Source of the DNA: Sphaerochaeta sp.
Lineage (GTDB): Bacteria; Spirochaetota; Spirochaetia; Sphaerochaetales; Sphaerochaetaceae
Length of the DNA stretch: 7,036 nucleotides
Reading direction: 5' to 3'
Assembly: GCA_003456855.1 (NCBI GenBank)
Contig: DMOO01000130.1
Location: 1 to 7,036 of the forward strand
Part shown: positions 4,575-7,036 of the stretch, piece after piece
Numbering within the stretch: the first letter of the stretch is position 1
Layout of the letters: every line of letters begins with the position of its first letter
Notes under the pieces: model-generated
What the model was told of the DNA's origin: nothing
The model's input: the letters and a program-made list of their open reading frames with translations, nothing else
The model's database searches: none
Position numbers and translations under genes: made by a program

Positions 4575-6292
4575 AGTACATTCTCCTTTTCAAGTAAATC
4601 GAGGCTCATGAATGTCCCCCATTGGCAGGCAAGTCTACCGCCGCAGGAACACTCTCCACAGAGTCCAATTCCACACATGGTGTTCCTCTCCATCGAGAGC
4701 AGGACCCTGTCGGGTTCCACACCTATGTTCTCAAGTTTCCTGCCTGCTATCTTCATGAAGACCTCTGGCCCGATGAGGTAGAAGACAAGGTCATCAAGAG
4801 GTGTCTCATCCACTGTCAATCTGCCGACTTCCGGGATTATCTCATCAAGGATTCTTCCTGGCCTTCCATTGTCTGAGACGCAGATATAGTGTCCGAATTT
4901 GCCAAGTTCCTGAGCAAGTATACCTCTGTTTCCATCAACACTTGTACCTACAAGGAAGCTCATCGGAACGTTCTGCCTTGCCAGTTCCTCTGCCAGCGGC
5001 AGGGCCACAGCCTCTCCGGTTCCGCCGGCGACTATGACGGCCTTACTTGCCTTCGGGGTCTCCGTCTTCGCCCCGTATGGTCCTCTGAGGAAGATGGTGT
5101 CACCTTCCTTGAGGTCGAACACCGCCTGGGTGAAGGCACCGCGCTTCTTGATTATGAACATCAGGGGCTCAGCCTTAGCCACGCTGAAGGGCTTCTCTCC
5201 TATTCCCGGCAGCCAGAGGAACACGAACTCGCCGGCCTGGAAGTCCTTCATGCTTCCATCAAGGGTCAGAAGCAGAGTGTCTTCGCAGTGGAGCTTGACC
5301 TCCGTGACTGTGTAGGCTCTGTATTTCATTGTGCTTCCCTTGGTGAGCATGGCTCTGGAAGCTATCTCTGCATCCTGTCCCTTGAGCAGGGCTTCGGACT
5401 CCGCCTTGACAGCATCAAAGTAAGGTGTCCAGTTCTGCTGGCCTACATGGGCCAGGGCCGAACCTATTCCAACTGCATCGGCTCCGGCCTTGATCATCTC
5501 GGAGCACTGTCTACCGTCTGAGACTCCACCCATGCCGATGACCGGGACATCGTCTCCAACTGCCTGTCTGATCTCCTTGATGGCCTCTATTGCCCTGTCG
5601 TAGACCCATTCACCTGACTTTCCACCTTTGCCTCCGAGTGCATTCTGGAGAATAGGTTTTCCTGAGACAGGGTCTGTGTGAAGCTCAGGTCCGACTGTGT
5701 TGATGGCGGTGATTCCATCGGCTCCACATTCCATCACTGCCTTGGCAATCTCTCCGATGTTGTCCACATTCGGTGTCAGCTTGATGAACAGCAGGCTCTT
5801 TCTCTCCGGATATGATTCGCATATCTGTCTGACGTAGTCCGAGGCTACGCAGATGTCCTTTCCTATGGATGCTCCGAAACCTGCCTTTGCATGTGGGCAG
5901 GAGAAGTTGAGCTCTATGGAGTCCGCAACCTCATCGAAGGCCTTGACCAAGGTTGTGAAGTCCTCTGGGTTGTCAGCTGAGACAGAGACGTTGAGCCAGA
6001 CTCTGAGACCGTCCTCCCTGAGCTTCTGTAAAGGTGGAAGCGCTACTTCCAGTCCAGGATTCCTAAGTCCCACCGAGTTGCCGAAGTTGCCTTCGCTTGT
6101 CTCGCAGATGACAGGCTCCCTGTTGCCTGGGTTCGGACGGACCTGGAAGCTTTTGGTCGTGACTATGTCAACTGCCGGAACCTTCTGGTCGAACCATCTG
6201 ATAAGCTCTGGCTTTGTCGAGGCCACGCCGCTTACCGTTGCAAGATGGACAGACTTGTCCTTGTGTCCCATTGGAAAGGCTCTACGTGTCAC
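4571..6292 (-). CDS. pyrDK: Fused dihydroorotate dehydrogenase: PyrD (class 1B catalytic) + PyrK (FAD/2Fe-2S electron transfer)
   Basis: A single 573-residue chain that should oxidise dihydroorotate to orotate and deliver electrons to NAD+. Residues about 1-315 are the FMN barrel: LATVSGVAST, TTKS (K47), VGLRNPGLEV, the catalytic cysteine C132 in NFSCPHAKAGFG, IKLTPN (K171), and GMGGVSDGRQ / GADAVGIGSAL for FMN phosphate. Residues about 322-573 are PyrK: a ferredoxin-reductase-like FAD domain with EKPFSVA (366-372), the nucleotide-binding VAGGTGEA (421-428), and a C-terminal Cys cluster (C540, C545, C548, C550, C556). PyrD and PyrK are normally separate subunits; an internal Met322 may mark the former PyrK start. 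The start is taken as GTG 6292-6290, overlapping the pyrF stop as GTGA, with GGAGG at 6307-6303; an ATG at 6301 sits too close to that site, and the frame open to 6415 runs inside pyrF. Confidence 0.9.
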   Translation of the reverse strand: MTRRAFPMGHKDKSVHLATVSGVASTKPELIRWFDQKVPAVDIVTTKSFQVRPNPGNREPVICETSEGNFGNSVGLRNPGLEVALPPLQKLREDGLRVWLNVSVSADNPEDFTTLVKAFDEVADSIELNFSCPHAKAGFGASIGKDICVASDYVRQICESYPERKSLLFIKLTPNVDNIGEIAKAVMECGADGITAINTVGPELHTDPVSGKPILQNALGGKGGKSGEWVYDRAIEAIKEIRQAVGDDVPVIGMGGVSDGRQCSEMIKAGADAVGIGSALAHVGQQNWTPYFDAVKAESEALLKGQDAEIASRAMLTKGSTMKYRAYTVTEVKLHCEDTLLLTLDGSMKDFQAGEFVFLWLPGIGEKPFSVAKAEPLMFIIKKRGAFTQAVFDLKEGDTIFLRGPYGAKTETPKASKAVIVAGGTGEAVALPLAEELARQNVPMSFLVGTSVDGNRGILAQELGKFGHYICVSDNGRPGRILDEIIPEVGRLTVDETPLDDLVFYLIGPEVFMKIAGRKLENIGVEPDRVLLSMERNTMCGIGLCGECSCGGRLACQWGTFMSLDLLEKENVL

Positions 6293-7036
6293 AGGCTGCA
6301 TTCCTCCGTGAATTTCCTGATTGAGTCGATGCAGACCTGCTTCCAGTTGGCAGGTGCCGCCTCTTTCCTCTTTGCCCATGGATGGGTGAGGGCGGAGGAG
6401 GAGTTGATTCTGCAAAGCTCAAGTGGATAGCCGACCTTTCTCATGATGCCGATGACATCAGGTGCGGATCCTCCCTGGCTTCCGACTCCAGGGATAAGAA
6501 GAGGGACCTTCTTGTCTGCATAGAAGGCAGCCAGCTCCTCGAACTCTCTGAGGTTTGTGGCGCCAACAACTGCTCCGATTCCGGAACTATATTCGGTGTT
6601 CCAATTCAAAATGAGCTGTGCAACATGCATATAGACAGGTTTTCCATCCTCCATCATCTGGTTCTGAAGATCCTTTCCTCCAGGGTTGCTGGTTCTGTTC
6701 AGGATGTAGAATCCCTTGTCCTTGGCATCCTCTCCGATTGCAAGTGCGAACGGGTTGATGCTGTCCGATCCCATGTAAGGTGAGACCGTCACACAGTCTG
6801 CGCCCCAGCTTCTGAAGGCCTCGAAGGCATAGTTGGCAGATGAGGTTGCGATGTCTCCGCGCTTTGAATCAAGGATGAAGGGTCTTGCAGGAAGGGCCTT
6901 GACGATGTCTGCCAAGGCAAGCGATCCTCCGAAGTCACCCTCAAGTGGCTTGTCCAGACGTGAGAAGTATCCGATGTTCGGCTTGACCGAGGCGACCTTG
7001 AGGCCTGCCTTGTCTATCTCCTCGAAGAGCTGAAGG
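6289..7036 (-). CDS. pyrF: Orotidine 5'-phosphate decarboxylase, type 2 (partial, 5' end outside window)
   Basis: Decarboxylates OMP to UMP, the last step of de novo pyrimidine synthesis. The frame is open to the window edge and gives 248 residues; roughly 60 N-terminal residues are missing. Diagnostic blocks of the type 2 (longer) family are present: SVKPNIGYF, ILDSKRGDIATSS (catalytic Asp-x-Lys near fragment residues 56-61), the DCVTVSPYMGSDSINPF block, LNRTSNPGGKDLQ, GAVVGAT, and LLIPGVGSQGG. Near the C-terminus the usual phosphate-gripping N-x-S-R is replaced by INSSSALTHPW, so the expected arginine is not evident there. An apparent initiation at 6915 is an internal TTG (Leu) codon, not a start, because the conserved sequence continues upstream. 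This is the first pyr gene visible and the operon promoter lies outside the window. The stop overlaps the pyrDK start as GTGA. Confidence 0.92.
   Translation of the reverse strand, partial: LQLFEEIDKAGLKVASVKPNIGYFSRLDKPLEGDFGGSLALADIVKALPARPFILDSKRGDIATSSANYAFEAFRSWGADCVTVSPYMGSDSINPFALAIGEDAKDKGFYILNRTSNPGGKDLQNQMMEDGKPVYMHVAQLILNWNTEYSSGIGAVVGATNLREFEELAAFYADKKVPLLIPGVGSQGGSAPDVIGIMRKVGYPLELCRINSSSALTHPWAKRKEAAPANWKQVCIDSIRKFTEECSL
6303..6307 (-). promoter_or_regulatory. Ribosome binding site deciding the pyrDK start
   Basis: The minus strand reads GGAGG within the final codons of pyrF. The ATG at 6301-6299 follows after a single base and cannot use it, whereas the GTG at 6292-6290 lies 10 nt downstream and overlaps the pyrF stop. 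The next ATG, at 6271, has no visible site. The GTG start also copies the arrangement at the pyrDK-pyrC junction. Confidence 0.6.

Noticed and set aside
4889..5521. 210-codon open frame on the plus strand opposite pyrDK
   Set aside because: It lies wholly antisense to strongly conserved PyrD and PyrK sequence, has no recognisable domain, and its openness follows from the codon bias of the real gene.
4571..6415. 614-residue version of PyrDK starting at 6415
   Set aside because: Its first 41 residues are read from within the conserved end of pyrF and match no PyrD N-terminus.

Overview
The window is a compact bacterial stretch of about 7 kb with almost no non-coding DNA. Three things point to a bacterium rather than an archaeon: a perfect TATAAT box in the only real intergenic gap, strong AGGAG/GGAGG ribosome binding sites, and frequent 4-bp ATGA/GTGA gene overlaps. 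The type 2 OMP decarboxylase, the class 1B (flavin/iron-sulfur, NAD-linked) dihydroorotate dehydrogenase and the pectin-lyase-like fragment fit an anaerobic, carbohydrate-degrading bacterium, perhaps gut-associated (Bacillota or Spirochaetota-like). That placement is a low-confidence inference. No rRNA, tRNA, mobile element, CRISPR array or clear intrinsic terminator was seen.

Layout. (1) Positions 1-176, plus strand: the 3' end of a gene whose C-terminus resembles the last part of rhamnogalacturonan-lyase-like (PL11/FG-GAP) secreted proteins. (2) Positions 177-1744, minus strand: a two-gene unit, a YgeY-like M20 metallohydrolase followed by a MutT/NudG-like Nudix hydrolase, joined by a 4-bp ATGA overlap. 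(3) Positions 1745-1833: a divergent promoter region in which the two predicted -35 boxes lie on the same base pairs of opposite strands. (4) Positions 1834-3566, plus strand: a DUF2130 coiled-coil protein carrying a PD-(D/E)XK-nuclease-like signature, joined by a 4-bp overlap to a four-helix GtrA-family membrane protein. (5) Positions 3552-7036, minus strand: a pyrimidine biosynthesis operon in the order pyrF (5' end outside the window), a fused pyrD-pyrK gene, and pyrC. Its junctions are both 4-bp GTGA overlaps.

The pyr genes work together. PyrC closes carbamoyl-aspartate to dihydroorotate, the PyrD-PyrK fusion oxidises this to orotate and passes electrons to NAD+, and PyrF decarboxylates OMP to UMP; the OMP-forming step (PyrE) is not in view. 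The Nudix enzyme probably cleans up damaged or non-canonical nucleotides.

The least understood part is the DUF2130-GtrA pair: a predicted cytosolic nuclease-fold coiled-coil protein translationally coupled to a small membrane protein. It is the best candidate here for an undescribed module, but nothing in the window shows what it does. The single-chain PyrDK, the stripped-down PyrC and the overlapping divergent promoters are also worth a look.
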